Positions 22,940 through 34,260 of a stretch of DNA of 64,000 nt are shown here, one piece after another. How positions within the stretch are numbered: position 1 is the first letter of the stretch; each line of letters starts with the position of its first letter. The position numbers and the translations under genes are program-made. Source of the DNA: Eucommia ulmoides (taxonomy: Eukaryota; Streptophyta; Magnoliopsida; Garryales; Eucommiaceae); NCBI GenBank assembly GCA_016647705.1, contig CM028326.1, positions 5,146,001 to 5,210,000 on the forward strand. The letters are read 5' to 3'. Under the pieces are notes generated by a model, which made no database searches, was not told where the DNA came from, and was given only the letters and a program-made list of their open reading frames with translations.

Positions 22940-23160
22940 TCTTAAATGAACCAGGCCGATGTGGGAGAAAGTCGCCTTTAAAATCGCCTAAACATGTGAT
23001 GGATTTATCCCATATCGGATGTGGAAATAATTGATGGTCAAGTTATAAATATGAGAAAAAATCTCTCTTCATGAGTTAACTTTTGAGGTTGCGAAAGGCC
23101 CAAGTCCACCCTACAGGTGAATAGTTGAGGTTCACGTAAACTAATTCAAACACACCTTAT
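22940..23160 (-). repeat. TRIM-like repeat fragment
   Basis: Phrases such as CATATCGGATGTGG, GGTCAAGTTATAAATATG and CATGAGTTAACTTTTG belong to the same family as the units at 10020-11240. It is non-coding. Confidence 0.45.
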
Positions 23161-23161
23161 C

Positions 23162-23164
<3 letters not shown>

Positions 23165-23240
<76 letters not shown>
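23165..23240. repeat. (AT)n microsatellite
   Basis: About 37 uninterrupted AT dinucleotides. Length is likely to vary between individuals. Confidence 0.95.
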
Positions 23241-23242
<2 letters not shown>

Positions 23243-23387
23243 CGCTTCAAAGGTTGAATTGACGACATCAACAATTTGGGGGGGGGGGGGAAAAAAAAAT
23301 TATATTTTTAAAGTATAGGGTGGATGTTTATGTGAACTATGAGATTCGTTAAATTATATATGTGGTTCATCAAGTTTCACATTCATT

Positions 23388-23557
23388 TATTAGAAATGAG
23401 AATGAAAATTTTCTTCTTTATATTTATCTTCAAGATGAAATGGATACAATATTTATAGCATTTAGAAAATGCAATATGCATTTAGCTTAACCAACCATAA
23501 GAACAAATAACAACTTAACAATGGAAGGTTCTATATAAATATTCTTCAATTCTAATA
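23388..23557 (-). repeat. 3' LTR of copia element
   Basis: 170 bp, about 94% identical by eye to 28016-28185. It is bounded outside by TCATT and inside by the polypurine tract. Confidence 0.92.
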
Positions 23558-23570
23558 CTTCCCCTCAAGA
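23558..23570 (-). other. Polypurine tract
   Basis: On the minus strand TCTTGAGGGGAAG stands directly before the 3' LTR, the expected place for plus-strand priming. Confidence 0.8.
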
Positions 23571-23990
23571 TGGAAAATACAGATTGTGAATTCTCATCTT
23601 GCTTAATAAAAATTGAAACTGAGACGTGTGTAGTGCTTTGGTGAAGGGATCAGCTAGCTGATTATGTGTAGCAACGTACATGGTTTTAATGATTCCGGTT
23701 TGTATCTTTTCACGCACAAGATGACAGTCGATCTTAATGTGCTTGGTGCGCTCATGATAAACTGGATTAGTAGCAATGTGAAGTGCGGTCTGATTATCAC
23801 AATAAAGCAAGATAGGTCCTGGATGAGGAATACGAAATTCCTGAAGAAGACCAAGTAACCAAACAACTTCACAAGTAGTATTAACCATAGCATGATACTC
23901 TGCTTCAACCGACGAGTGAGAAATGACGTGTTGTTTCTTGGATCGCCACGAAATAAAAGAAGATCCAAGAAATACACAAAAATTAGTGAG
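23565..23990 (-). pseudogene. Copia RNase H remnant
   Basis: Readable text includes LLYCDNQTALHIATNPVYHE, RTKHIKIDCHLVREK and QLADPFTKAL, the usual end of copia polyproteins. The part before it has shifted frame (a second frame is open at 23654-23977). Confidence 0.85.
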
Positions 23991-24349
23991 AGAATGCCGT
24001 GTGTCAGGACAAGTGCCCCAGTCGGCGTCAGTAAAAGCCTTGAGTTGGATTGTAGTTTTGGCAGGAAAGAAGAGACCCTGGCCTGGAGCTTTTCTTTAGG
24101 TATTGAAGAATACGAAGAGCTACTTGATGATGCGAAGTATGTGGAGCAACCAAGTACTGACTGAGACGATTAACCGAGTAACTGAGATTGGGTCTGGTGA
24201 TGGTAAAATACAGTAATTTGCTAATCAGTCGTCTGTAACTGGTAGGATTAGAAAGTAATTCACCATCGGAGGCCGATAACCATAGGAACAGAGAGAGGTT
24301 TACACCCCAAATATCCTGTATTAGAAAACAACTCTAGGGCATATTTGCG

Positions 24350-24995
24350 TTGTCAAATTGAAATTCCTGTCGCAGAACGTGCTATCTCAAGACCCAAAAA
24401 ATACTTGAGAGAACCCAAATCTTTTATTTTGAATCGCTTATCGAGGGTTGATTTAAGATTCTCTACGGCTACTTTGTCATTACTAGCAATAATAATATCG
24501 TTGACATACACCAATAATGCCAAAAACGAATTACCAACTGCTGATAAACAATGAGTGATCACAAGCAGATTGAGTAAAGCCTTCAAAAAGTAATACAACG
24601 GAGAACTTATGGAACCATTGTTTGGAAGCTTGTCGTAAGCCGTATATAGATTTGTGAAGTTTACAAACGACATTTGAAGGTAAAGTCTTCCCCTGTCGAT
24701 GAGAGTAACCCGGGGGTAAAGTAATATAAATTTCTTCGGCGAGATCACCATGGAGAAATGCATTGGTGACATCGAGCTGGGTAAGAGCCCACCCAAAAAT
24801 AGCAGCTAAGGAAAGTAAAACTTTGACAGTAACCATTTTGACTACGAGAGCAAAAGTGTCCAAAAAATCAATGCCCTTTTGTTGTGTAAAACCCTTGACC
24901 ACGAGGCGTGCCTTATAGCGTTCAACAGTACCATCCGCTAGAAATTTGGTCTTGTAGACCCATTTACAACCCACCGAGAGACAATGGATCAAGTT
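24350..24995 (-). pseudogene. Copia reverse transcriptase remnant
   Basis: CKWVYKTKFLADGTVERYKARLVVKGFTQ-type text, QLDVTNAFLHGDL and IYGLRQASKQW identify the copia reverse transcriptase. A frameshift lies between that part and the catalytic motif, which reads YVND (24497-24508) where YVDD is expected: one catalytic Asp is lost through a G-to-A change. Confidence 0.88.
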
Positions 24996-25599
24996 CCAGT
25001 GCTTTCCAAAGCATGTAACTCCATGTTCATGGCATCACGCCAAACTTGGTGCTCAACGACATCGGGAAAAAATTTAGGGTCGGTATGGGAAGAAATGGTT
25101 AAAATGAAATGGCGATAAGGAAGGGAAAGTCGATGGTAACTAAGAGAAGAAGACAGTGGGTAGAGAGTGGATGTGGAGGAAGAGATTGCGGAAGCAGTAA
25201 AAGAGTGAGTGGCAAGGTAACAGTGGTAATCTGATAAGTGGGATGGTCGCTTATGGACACGAAGCGGATTAAGGGAAGAAGGGGATGATATTGACGGGTA
25301 GGGAGAAGCAGTATGAATCACAACCGAGGAAGAAGAAAAATCAGGGCCAGGAGATACAGGCAGAGAAATAACACGATCATGAAAGAAGTCATGAAGAACA
25401 ATTTGAGGTTGTGAATCAGCAAACGGAAAAATGGTCTTATGGAAGTGAACATGATGAGAAATGTAGATTGTATTGTTCTCTAGGTCAAGGAGTTTGTATC
25501 CTTTGTAACCAGAAGGATAACCAAGGAATACAGAATGGCGAGCACGAAGAGAAAACTTGGTACGATGTCTAGGAAGAGTGGAACCATAACAGAGACATC

Positions 25600-26290
25600 C
25601 AAAAGTACGTAAATGGGTGTAAGTAGGTTTGGTACAATGTAACATCTCAAAAAGAGATTTGTGCGCCAAGAGGGGTGATGATGTTCTATTAATCAAATAA
25701 ATGGCGGTGAGAATACAATCACCCCAATAGAAAAGTGGAATACAAGATTGAAAGAGTAGTGCCCGAGCTACATTAAGGATATATTGGTGTTTTCGCTCAA
25801 CAACGGAATTTTGTTCTGGCGTGTCAACACAAGAATGATAAGGAAGAATGCCTTTAGAGTAAAAAAAAAATATGTAAAGGCTCATTCAGGGGCATCATCG
25901 GAGCGAACGGATTTTACGGATTTGGTATATTGAGTGTGGATGAGAGTGTAAAAGTCAGGAAAAATGGTAAGAACATCAGATTTAGCTCGTAAACGATAAA
26001 CCCAAGTAGCTTGAGTGCAATCATCGACAATAGTGAGGAAATATTTGTGTCCAGCGGTGGTGGCAACATGAAAAGGTCCCCAAATGTCAATATGTATGAG
26101 ATCAAATGGTTGGGCGAACATGTGATTGTGAGAAATAAATGGGAGACGTTTTTGTTTAGCCATATGACAAATGCGACAATGGGAAGAGAAATAGGGCGAA
26201 AAACGGGTAAGCTGTAATTCATTATGAAGCAGTTGAACTTTTACATGAGATGGATGTCCAAGGCGAAAATGCCAAATATCACATTTAGAC
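25600..26290 (-). pseudogene. Copia integrase remnant
   Basis: The HHCC zinc region is visible (WHFRLGHPSH, then CRICHMAKQKRLPF). The core follows with IHIDIWGPF, FLTIVDDCTQATWVY and RSDD, and after a frameshift near 25885, [13 protein letters not shown] with the catalytic Glu. The frame then runs on to 24989. Confidence 0.87.
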
Positions 26291-26470
26291 ATTGCAGAAG
26301 AAAAAACTGATTTACAATGTGGAACTCCCAATTCTAGAAAATAGAGGTTATGGTGGTGTTTACCCTTCCCAGTCGTCAAGCCCCGATTAGGGTCCTGAGT
26401 AACACATGCAAAAGAATAAAAATTAACATCGCAATAATGACTTAGAGTTAGAGCACTAATACTAAGGAGA

Positions 26471-26700
26471 TTAAAAAAAAAATAGGGGAACAAACAACAC
26501 ATTGTGTAAAATCAAGAAATTGGATAAGGGTACAGTACCAATGCAAGTTATAGCAACATTCTGACCATTTGGAAGTATAACAGTGGTGTTGTGGATCATG
26601 GTGGAATGAGAAAACAGATAAATAGAGAAACAAACGTGATGTGTTGCACCAGTGTCAATAACCCAAGTATTTGGAGAAACCGAAAGATAAGAAAGAGAAA
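26471..26700 (-). pseudogene. Copia protease remnant
   Basis: WVIDTGATHHV near 26656 is the aspartic protease active-site region of copia elements. The frame ends in a short run of Phe codons from poly(T). Confidence 0.82.
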
Positions 26701-26963
26701 GGGTAGTGCAGGGATTACCATTGACATTAGAAACCGAAGATTCCATGGCCGATTGGGATTCAGAGGTGGAGATACCAAGAGGGTGAAGTTGCGAGTTGAG
26801 GTATGAAATCAACTGCTGAACTTGAGTGTTCGAAAGATGGTCAGAAGCGGTGGAAAACGCCGGAACAGTAGCAGTGGATGGTGGGAAATTTGTCAAACGA
26901 TGCGGTATTGATTTGGATTGAAAAGAGTTTTGATGGGCTGGGTATTGGGTTCTCGGTTTGGGC

Positions 26964-27959
26964 TTATAGCCAGGGGTAACCATGTAAACTGTACCAGTGA
27001 TCCACCAAGTGATTAGTTAGCCCACAATGAAAACAGGCAATTTTGGAGTTGGGGCGGCGATTCCGATTAGGCAACGAAGATGAAATCGACACGACCAGAG
27101 CAATCGAAGGAGAAGAAGAAGAAATCGCTGCTAGTAAAACAGTTGAAAGTGAATGAGTCGTAACACCAAAGGCAAGAGAATCAATCGGTGCAGAAGATCC
27201 AACACCTAGGGTTCGTTGATGCTCCTCCTGAACGACAAGATTGAACACCTTCGTGACAGAAGGCAAATGATCAATCGTAAGAATTTGGCCACGAATTCCA
27301 ACATAAGATTCGTTGAGACCCATGAGGAATTGCATGAATTGTTCCTGTTATTGATAATCGGTCCATAATTTCATACCTCCACATTGAAAGAGAGGAACAA
27401 GGTGAAAATTCTTGAGTTTATCCCAAAGTGTTTTCAACCGAGTGAAGTAAGTGTTGATGTCGAGAGATCCTTGAGAGAGACCATGAAGGCGCTGCTTGAT
27501 CTGAAATATATGAGGGGCATTACTTTGACGAAATTGTTCACTAAGATCGAACCAGATATCATGAGCACTGTCAAGGTAGAGAAGGCTATCGGTGATTTCT
27601 TTGGAGACTGCATTAAGAAGCCAAGAGGTGACCATACTGTTGCAACGAAACCATATACCAGTAGAAGGATCATCGAAAGAGGGTTACGGAAGAGTACCGT
27701 CAATGAAGCCAAGCTTGTTCTTGGCATTGAGGGTCATCGTCATTGCACGAGTTCAGGTATTGTAATTAGGACCAGTTAGTATGTGAGAAACGAGAGCTAG
27801 ACCTAGATGATCTCCACTGTGTAGGAAGAAAGGATTGTGGATACTGTCCATGGAAGTGAGTTCTGATTGAGGTTGAGCAGTGGTGGGAGAAGAATGAGTC
27901 AGGGGTTGGAAGTGGTTGTTGGTGGCGGGAGGCTGTTGATTGCCACCGCCACGAGCCAT
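26964..27959 (-). pseudogene. Copia gag remnant
   Basis: The start at 27959 (MARGGG...) leads into GPNYNT, where the expected Trp codon is TGA, so the frame stops early. It then continues through SWLLNAVSKEI and LWDKL to a zinc knuckle at 26990-27035 (CFHCGLTNHLVDHW) whose last Cys is Trp. At least two in-frame stops are visible. Confidence 0.85.
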
Positions 27960-28003
27960 GGTGGCTCAACGAGAAATCTGCTATGTGCAGAGAAGGAAAT
28001 TGT

Positions 28004-28015
28004 CGTCTGATACCA
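28004..28015 (-). other. Primer-binding site (initiator Met tRNA)
   Basis: TGGTATCAGACG on the minus strand lies directly after the 5' LTR. It matches the start of the plant initiator-tRNA site TGGTATCAGAGC apart from one late base. Confidence 0.88.
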
Positions 28016-28185
28016 TATTAAAAATGAGAATGAAAATATTCTTCTTTATACTTATCTTCAAGATGAAATGGATACAATATTTATAGTCTTTAGAAAATGC
28101 AATATGCATTGAGCTTAACCAACCATAACAACAAATAACAACTTAACAATGGAAGGTTCTATAGGAATATTCCTCAATTCTAATA
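28016..28185 (-). repeat. 5' LTR of copia element
   Basis: 170 bp, TATTA...TAATA ends, followed outside by the duplicated TCATT. Confidence 0.92.
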
Positions 28186-28620
28186 TCATTTTAATCCAAT
28201 AAAATTAAAGAGGTTATTAATAATTTTAGATGAAAAATGGATTGTGTTCAGCATGTGGCATTCTAATAGTGATATCTTCGTCTTTTCAACACTCCACTAT
28301 GCTGAACACGTTTCTTTTCAACATTTTCTCAACAACAATTCGTCTGAAACATGAGAGTGAGAATTTTAAATCGTTATTAAGAAAAAACGTCTAATGTTCA
28401 TAAAAAATTTCGCATTAGAAGGTTACGTATTGAGCACAACTCATTTCTCTTCTAAAATTATTAATGATATTTTTTAATTTACAGAATTAAAATAAATATA
28501 GAACTTTAGATATTAAACATGTGATTTAACAAATCTCAAGACCTACATAATAAGACCAACAAAAAAAAAAGTAATTAACCAAAAGGAAATTGTGGTGATA
28601 TGTAGGGGACATTAGTGTAA

Positions 28621-29160
28621 TTTACCTTCCAAAACCTAAGAATAATAGTTACTCCGCGTGTTGTGAGAAAGAGGATTAAAAGCGCGTTTAATTGCATAGG
28701 GAGATGTGAAAATTGTAATAAATGATTTTATGTAATAGTAAGCAACAGCTAGGGGGCAACGACCACCGTATGTACCTACCTACTGTCTTGTAGTAATTAT
28801 CCTATAAATATTCGCAGCATGGAAAGATCATGGAATTCGATTATTTTAAAAATAAAATCATCTATATATCACATCAATATATCTTGCACAGACCAATGTT
28901 AGAGTGTATTTTTAAGATTGTCCGATAAAATGATTGGTCAATATGTATATAAATTGATCCGAACACATCTTACTATAAAATTAAAAAAAATATATTAAAA
29001 ATGTATTCTTAAAATTATATGGAGAGATCATTAGATAAAATGCACGTAAATTGATCTAGACACATCTTATCACATTAATTTTTTTTTATTAAATAGTGAA
29101 TATTGGGATTCAATTTTTTTTAAGGACAAAATAGTAGAAATGTGTTTTGCACTTATTTAT
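28621..29160. other. No gene seen
   Basis: AT-rich sequence with two similar phrases about 130 bp apart (AAATTGATCCGAACACATCTTA near 28950 and AAATTGATCTAGACACATCTTA near 29049). No coding signal. Confidence 0.5.
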
Positions 29161-29164
29161 TTTT

Positions 29165-29660
29165 TACATGATAAAGTATACAACAACAATAACTAAACAT
29201 ATGTCTCACTTATATAAGATCGATTACATGAATCCGTTTATACCGTAGTGATCGATCAAAGGTATCCCTCAGTCAGGTTTAATGTCATCAAATCAATTGT
29301 AATAGTTTCGTCCAATATCTTCTTAGGTCTCTCTCTCTCTAGTAGTACCATGCAACTGAACTAAATCACATTTTTTTACTGGTGTTTTTATTGGTCTTCT
29401 ATGCACATGCCCAAATCAATGTAAACGATTTTATCTAATTTTCTCTTCGATGAGTGTTATTTATAAATTTTCTCTAATAATTTCACTCTTAATTTTATCT
29501 ATTTTCATTTTCTTACTTATTCACAGCAGTATCCTCATTTCTATCACTTAAATTTTTTGGACATGTGCCGTTTTGACTGTCTAACATTCTGAACCGTACA
29601 GAATCGCTGATGTTATAGCAATTTTGTAAAATTTTACGATGAAGTATTTTCAGATCAAAT
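29165..29660 (-). pseudogene. RTE-like LINE 3' fragment
   Basis: Read on the minus strand, the fragment ends with a short GTTGTTGT run like the tails of plant RTE elements. Inside, RRKLDKIVYIDLGMCIEDQ resembles the RENRLRWFGHV block near the end of RTE reverse transcriptases as I recall it. It has many stops and is 5'-truncated. Confidence 0.5.
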
Positions 29661-31140
29661 TATGCGCAACTCAACCAGTAACTAATACCTCGGCAGACGA
29701 TCGTAGAAAATGTTTGTGTTTAGCCAGACAGCAATGTTAGTGAGGGATGTTCACTTCTTTGAATGGGATCTCTGCACCATATCATCACTCCATACCCAAA
29801 CGCCCATCCATACTAATATATATATAAAATTTGGAAAATCTTTATGTGATTTTTTTATTTTTAAATGCTAATTTCACAGTAAAAAAACATAAATATTGAA
29901 TGGAAAAAATTAATATAGCTCAAAAAGTAGCCTTTTCCACAAAAAAAAAACAAAAACAAAAACAAAAACAAAAGAGATGAGTGAGCTAATGATCATTAAT
30001 TTTTGAGAAAATTGTATTTTGGTCCTTTAAGTTTGGAGTGGATATTTAAGTGGTTCTTGAGATTTCGTAGTTAACATATTTGATCCCTCATCTTACAATT
30101 TGATTTCAATCTTGTTAGGGAAATTTGACGTTTTGTAAATTGGTCTTTTCATCTTTTAAGGACCAAAACTTGTTCCCTTTTTCTATTTTTCATTTTTACG
30201 CCATTCTTCAGTTTTGACAAGACCTGATTGTTTGTTGAATCTACAAGTTCTATGTCGTCCAATTTTTCTAAAATTGATTACAAGTAGTGAACGATGACTA
30301 GTGTAATTTTTTTTTCTACATTAATATGTGTTCGGACCAGTTTACGCGTACCTCAACTAATTACCTTACCAAGAGATCTTAAGGGTACACTCTCTCACAT
30401 TAGTTTAACGCATTTAGAATTAAATCCAAGATTTAAACCGTAAAGTTCTCCCCAGTAAAGTTAAACCTTAATTAACAAGAAAAAGAGACATATTTGATTG
30501 TCAATCGGACTAACACCTCTTGGGCACATTCTCGAATATATGTTAATACTATGAAAATCATCTACTTAGCATTTATTTATTTTTTGATTATATGGTAAAT
30601 TATGTCTGAGTTAATTTATGGGCATCTCAACTAATCAACAATATGCATTTATGATTAAATTTTAAAATTTAATTTTTAGAATACTCTCAAAATTTTATTG
30701 AAAAACCAGACATAATCTTGTATATCCTTTTGTAGCAAATATGAACGTCACATATTTGACTTTTATAAATATGGACTTACACATACTTTCACATTAATAT
30801 GATATTGTCCTCTTTGGGTCTAAAATCTCGTGGATCTCATACCAGCGGAGATATTGTTCATATTTATAAATTTATAATCTTCCTTACTTCTAGCCGATGT
30901 GAAATTTTGATCGCACATCTAACAAGTTCTTTATTATTCCTAATAAGGAATAAGTCAATGTTCTTATCGATTCTTAGAAACTTCACCCCGTTTAAAATGG
31001 AAGAGAGACGCCTGGCCCGAAAGTCTCCGGAGCCGGCGCCGACGCCAACGTCAGCCGACTTATTCCGTAAAATAAAATAATATCCGAAACTTCTTTAATT
31101 AATTAAAATAATTTATAAATATATATAGGAAAAAGTGATA
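29661..31140. other. No clear gene; old MITE pieces
   Basis: A block at 30010-30180 (TTTTGGTCCTTTAAGTTTGG ... GGACCAAAACTTG) is a short inverted-repeat element of the fold-back type. From 30960 to 31075 the DNA is GC-richer and open (frame 30799-31080, 93 codons, ending SADLFRKIK), but I recognise no domain and no matching splice sites. Confidence 0.4.
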
Positions 31141-31196
31141 GAACTATCGAGCAGTAATGGTAAGAAGGTGTTGGGCCAGTAGAACCGCCTTTTCTG

Positions 31197-31230
31197 GGAC
31201 CCACGTGGGATGCTGTCTGCCACGTGTCCA
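31197..31230. promoter_or_regulatory. Paired G-box (CACGTG) sites
   Basis: CCCACGTGGG (31200-31209) and GCCACGTGTC (31219-31228) lie 19 bp apart inside an inverted repeat (GTTGGGCCAGTAG with ACTGGCCCTAC nearby). CACGTG is the bZIP/bHLH core, but no gene start is visible near. Confidence 0.4.
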
Positions 31231-31369
31231 ACACTGGCCCTACATTGTCGCTTCACCCCCATTACCTCTTCATCCAAATTCATTGACCCCAAAATCACAT
31301 ATATATTTTTTATTTTTATTTATCGTAAAATACATCTTGACTAATCATTTCTTCGGAATATACTTTCCA

Positions 31370-32215
31370 TATAAGCTAATATATTCAAGATTAAATTTCT
31401 TAGAAAAAACGAATTTTGTTGAAAAAAAAATGAGACGTCTTTATTTACTAACCGAATTAACATCTCTTGATCACCTTAAAATCATATATAATTCCTCTTC
31501 AGATAATCTCAAGGGTATGTTTGGTTGGAAGAGTGGAAAAGGAAAGAGAAAATGAAAAAGAATTTTTTTTTATCCTTCGTAAAAGGAAAATTATTTTCCT
31601 TAGTACGTTTGGTTGGAAGGATATTAAAGGAGAGAAAATAATATATTTGTGTGTATTAAAAAAACGAAAAAAATAATATATTTTTTACTTAATTTATTAT
31701 TTTACCCTTAGTACAAACGAAAATGGTATTTGTTATATAAAATAAATGGGTAAAATAGTCATTTTCACTTTTTTCCCCGACCATTTCTTCATTTTCATCC
31801 CATATTTTGGGGGAGGAGGAGTGATGGGAAAACTCTTTATCCACCCCATTATAATTCCTCTTTTATATTTCACCCCAAACCAAACATAACCTAAAGATAT
31901 ATTCCCTCACATTGACTGATGCATTCACGATTAAATTCATAAAGTGCTTAAAAATTGAATTTTGGTTGACAAAAAAAATGAGATACACTTTATTACTAAC
32001 CGGATTAACACCTCTTGATCACTCCAAAATCATATATAATTCCTCCCAAATGATCTTAAAAATGTACTCCCACATTGACTGATTCATTCAAGATTAAATT
32101 CATAAAATGCTCCACAAAAAATAGAACTTTGATTGACATAAATACGAGACACATTTTTTTACTAATCGGACTAACACAACCTCTTGATCATCCCAAAATC
32201 ATACATTATTCCCCC
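31370..32215. repeat. Three tandem units of ~155 bp, first split by a MITE
   Basis: Each unit has ATTCAAGATTAAATT or a variant, GAATTTTGGTTGAC-like text, ATGAGA...TTACTAACCGGATTAACA and CCTCTTGATCACTCCAAAATC. Unit one spans 31370-31512 and resumes after the MITE at 31892. Units two and three follow to about 32215. Confidence 0.65.
31513..31891. mobile_element. Tourist-like MITE, 379 bp
   Basis: Ends GGGTATGTTTGGTTGG and the complement of GGTTATGTTTGGTTTGG are followed by TAA on the right and CAA on the left. The next tandem unit keeps the uninterrupted site (GATCTTAAAAATGTACTCCC near 32052), which supports TAA as the target. Confidence 0.7.
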
Positions 32216-32800
32216 TTCCCCCATATTTTTATTTTTTTACAATTAAAAAATATGAGTACTATTACTATATAAAAATAAAATAAAATTGGTTCACTTATAA
32301 TTCACCAATAATGCCCTTACCTAGCGAGTTAATGCTTAATAATGCAGTACGTCAATTAAATAAAAATAAAAAAAAAATAAAAATATGCCATTGGCACGTG
32401 ACAACGGCCTCAACCTGCTGGTTTGTGGGGTCGGGCCATTTGTAAATTTAGGTTTTTGTCAATATTTAAAAAAAATAATAATATATTTTTATGAATTACA
32501 AACTAATTATATAAATAAATATTAAATTGTCTTTACTTCTATATTCCTTATATTCTCAAAATAGTAATAAAATAAGTAAAATATGTAGAAACCAAAACAA
32601 ATACTTATTTTCCTATCCTTTATAAAAAAAAAAGTTTTTAATTGTTTGGACGTTTATGACTTTCTCTTTTCTCACTTATCCTCCTTTTGAAAAATATTAT
32701 TTTCTAACTCTTTTGAAAAACATTCTTTTAAAAAAATCCTTTTTAAAATTGAAAAAATAAATAAACAGACAACTATATATATATATATACACATGAAACC
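32216..32800. other. No gene seen
   Basis: AT-rich, with many A runs. Ends in a short (AT)n at about 32775-32790. Confidence 0.5.
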
Positions 32801-34260
32801 CTAGATTTCGAAATATCATTCCCATTTGCTCAGCCGGCAGCCGACTCCCCCAATCCCATCTCTTTGAGTCTCGATGCCTCAGCAAAGTCAACCAACAACT
32901 GCCGCCGACCGATTGCCGCCCAACCACCGCTGTTGACTGATTTTTGATTCATAGTATTTTTGTTTGCCTATTTATCGAAATTAAGGTTTGATTTGTGTAG
33001 ATCTATTCCCCAAACTCCCTCTCGAGTCTCGATTCCACATCCGATTGCCGCTCAACCGCCGCCGTGCCTGCACACGATGAAACCACTACCAAATGATTTC
33101 TTCGCTGCCTTCTTCGTCTTCGGCGCTCACTACTTTCTTCGTCTTCTTCGCCATAATCGACTCTCTCTCTGATGATGACGACAATGACAACGACGTCGGT
33201 CGTTCTCTCTCTCTCTCCTCAGATCTGGTTGATTGATGGGCAGCAATGGTAGTGGCTACGGCGGATCTGGACGAAAGCGGCGGTGGCAGCGTCAAACGTG
33301 GCTGGAAGCAAAAATGGTCAACGACGAATTGGATCTGGACAAGAACATCGTCACGAAAGTATCCAAATCGAGTTCGGCGTTTGTCTCGCAAACTCAGATT
33401 TGAAGTTTTCGATTTGATTTTTCAGATCTGAGATAATCGTCACCATGGTGAATGTTCGCAACCAACCTCTTGTTTGATCGGTTTGTGTTTGTGAATGTTT
33501 GATTCATGATTGTTTTTTTGTGAAAATTCATGTGCTTAAGTGTTGCTTTTTGTTTAATGTTCATTTTTTGGTGTTGCGGTTGTTCGTGGTTGAATGTTCA
33601 TTGTTTGTGAATATTCATGTGGTTAAGTTTTGTTTTTTTTGTTGAATGTTTATTGTTTGTGAATATTCATGTGGTTAGATTTTATTTTTTTGTTTGATCG
33701 GTTTGTGTTTGTGAATGTTCATTGTTTATTTTTTCTGTGTTTTTAGTTTATGAATATTCATATGAATGCATTTTCTATGTGAATGTTCAGGCAATGTGTT
33801 CATGAATTTTATTTTTCTCCATTTCTAGATCTGAAAAATTCCAGATCTGGAATTGGTTTGAATGTTCACATTTGATTTGCTCTCGTTTTCAAATCTTTGG
33901 TTGAATGTTCTCAGATTTGGTTTCTCTCCATTTTCTAGATGTGAAAAAATTTAGATCTGAATTTTTAATAATTTTTTCAAAAACATGAACATTCACAAAC
34001 TAGTAAAAAGTTACAAAAAAATTGAAATTCATATCGTTGGAAAGAGGATTTTTTTAAAATTAATTTGGTGTATTTTTTTTTAAAATTTTCTATCAACCGT
34101 GAATCGCATGAGATGATTTTGATGATTTGGTGAATTTTGAAAAAATGAACACTCACATTTTTTAACAGAATGACATAAATTATAAATATAACACAATTAA
34201 GGGGCAATGACGAGAGACTAAATTCTAAGAAGATCACGGGAACCAAAAACTTAATGTAAA
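32801..34260. repeat. Inverted relative of the GAACATTC repeat
   Basis: A GC-richer part (32830-33400, CCGCC and CTCTCT runs) is followed by GTGAATGTTC/GTGAATATTCATG repeated about fifteen times to 33980. It has the opposite orientation to 130-1890. Neither copy shows a transposase. The frame at 33086-33391 is made of simple repeats. Confidence 0.45.

Larger units (their letters stand above)
23388..28185 (-). mobile_element. Decayed Ty1/copia LTR retrotransposon, 4.8 kb
   Basis: Both LTRs, the primer site, the polypurine tract and a perfect target duplication TCATT (23383-23387 and 28186-28190) are present. The order on the minus strand is gag, protease, integrase, reverse transcriptase, RNase H, which is copia. 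The LTRs begin TATTA and end TAATA instead of TG...CA, a rare non-canonical TA...TA ending. The coding part is broken by several stops and frameshifts, and key residues are lost, so the copy cannot move by itself. LTRs differ at about 10 of 170 positions by eye, so it is not recent. Confidence 0.92.
23285..28620. mobile_element. Fold-back MITE split by the copia element
   Basis: The left part (about 23285-23387) has TAAAGTATAGGGTGGATG and GAGATTCGTTAAATT. The right part (28186 to about 28620) has GTGTTCAGCATGTGGCATTC and ends with the inverse, ATTTAACAAATCTCAAGACC. Copies of the same family are at 46245-46765 and 53140-53645, where the two halves are contiguous. The copia insertion therefore split one element. 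Confidence 0.6.
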
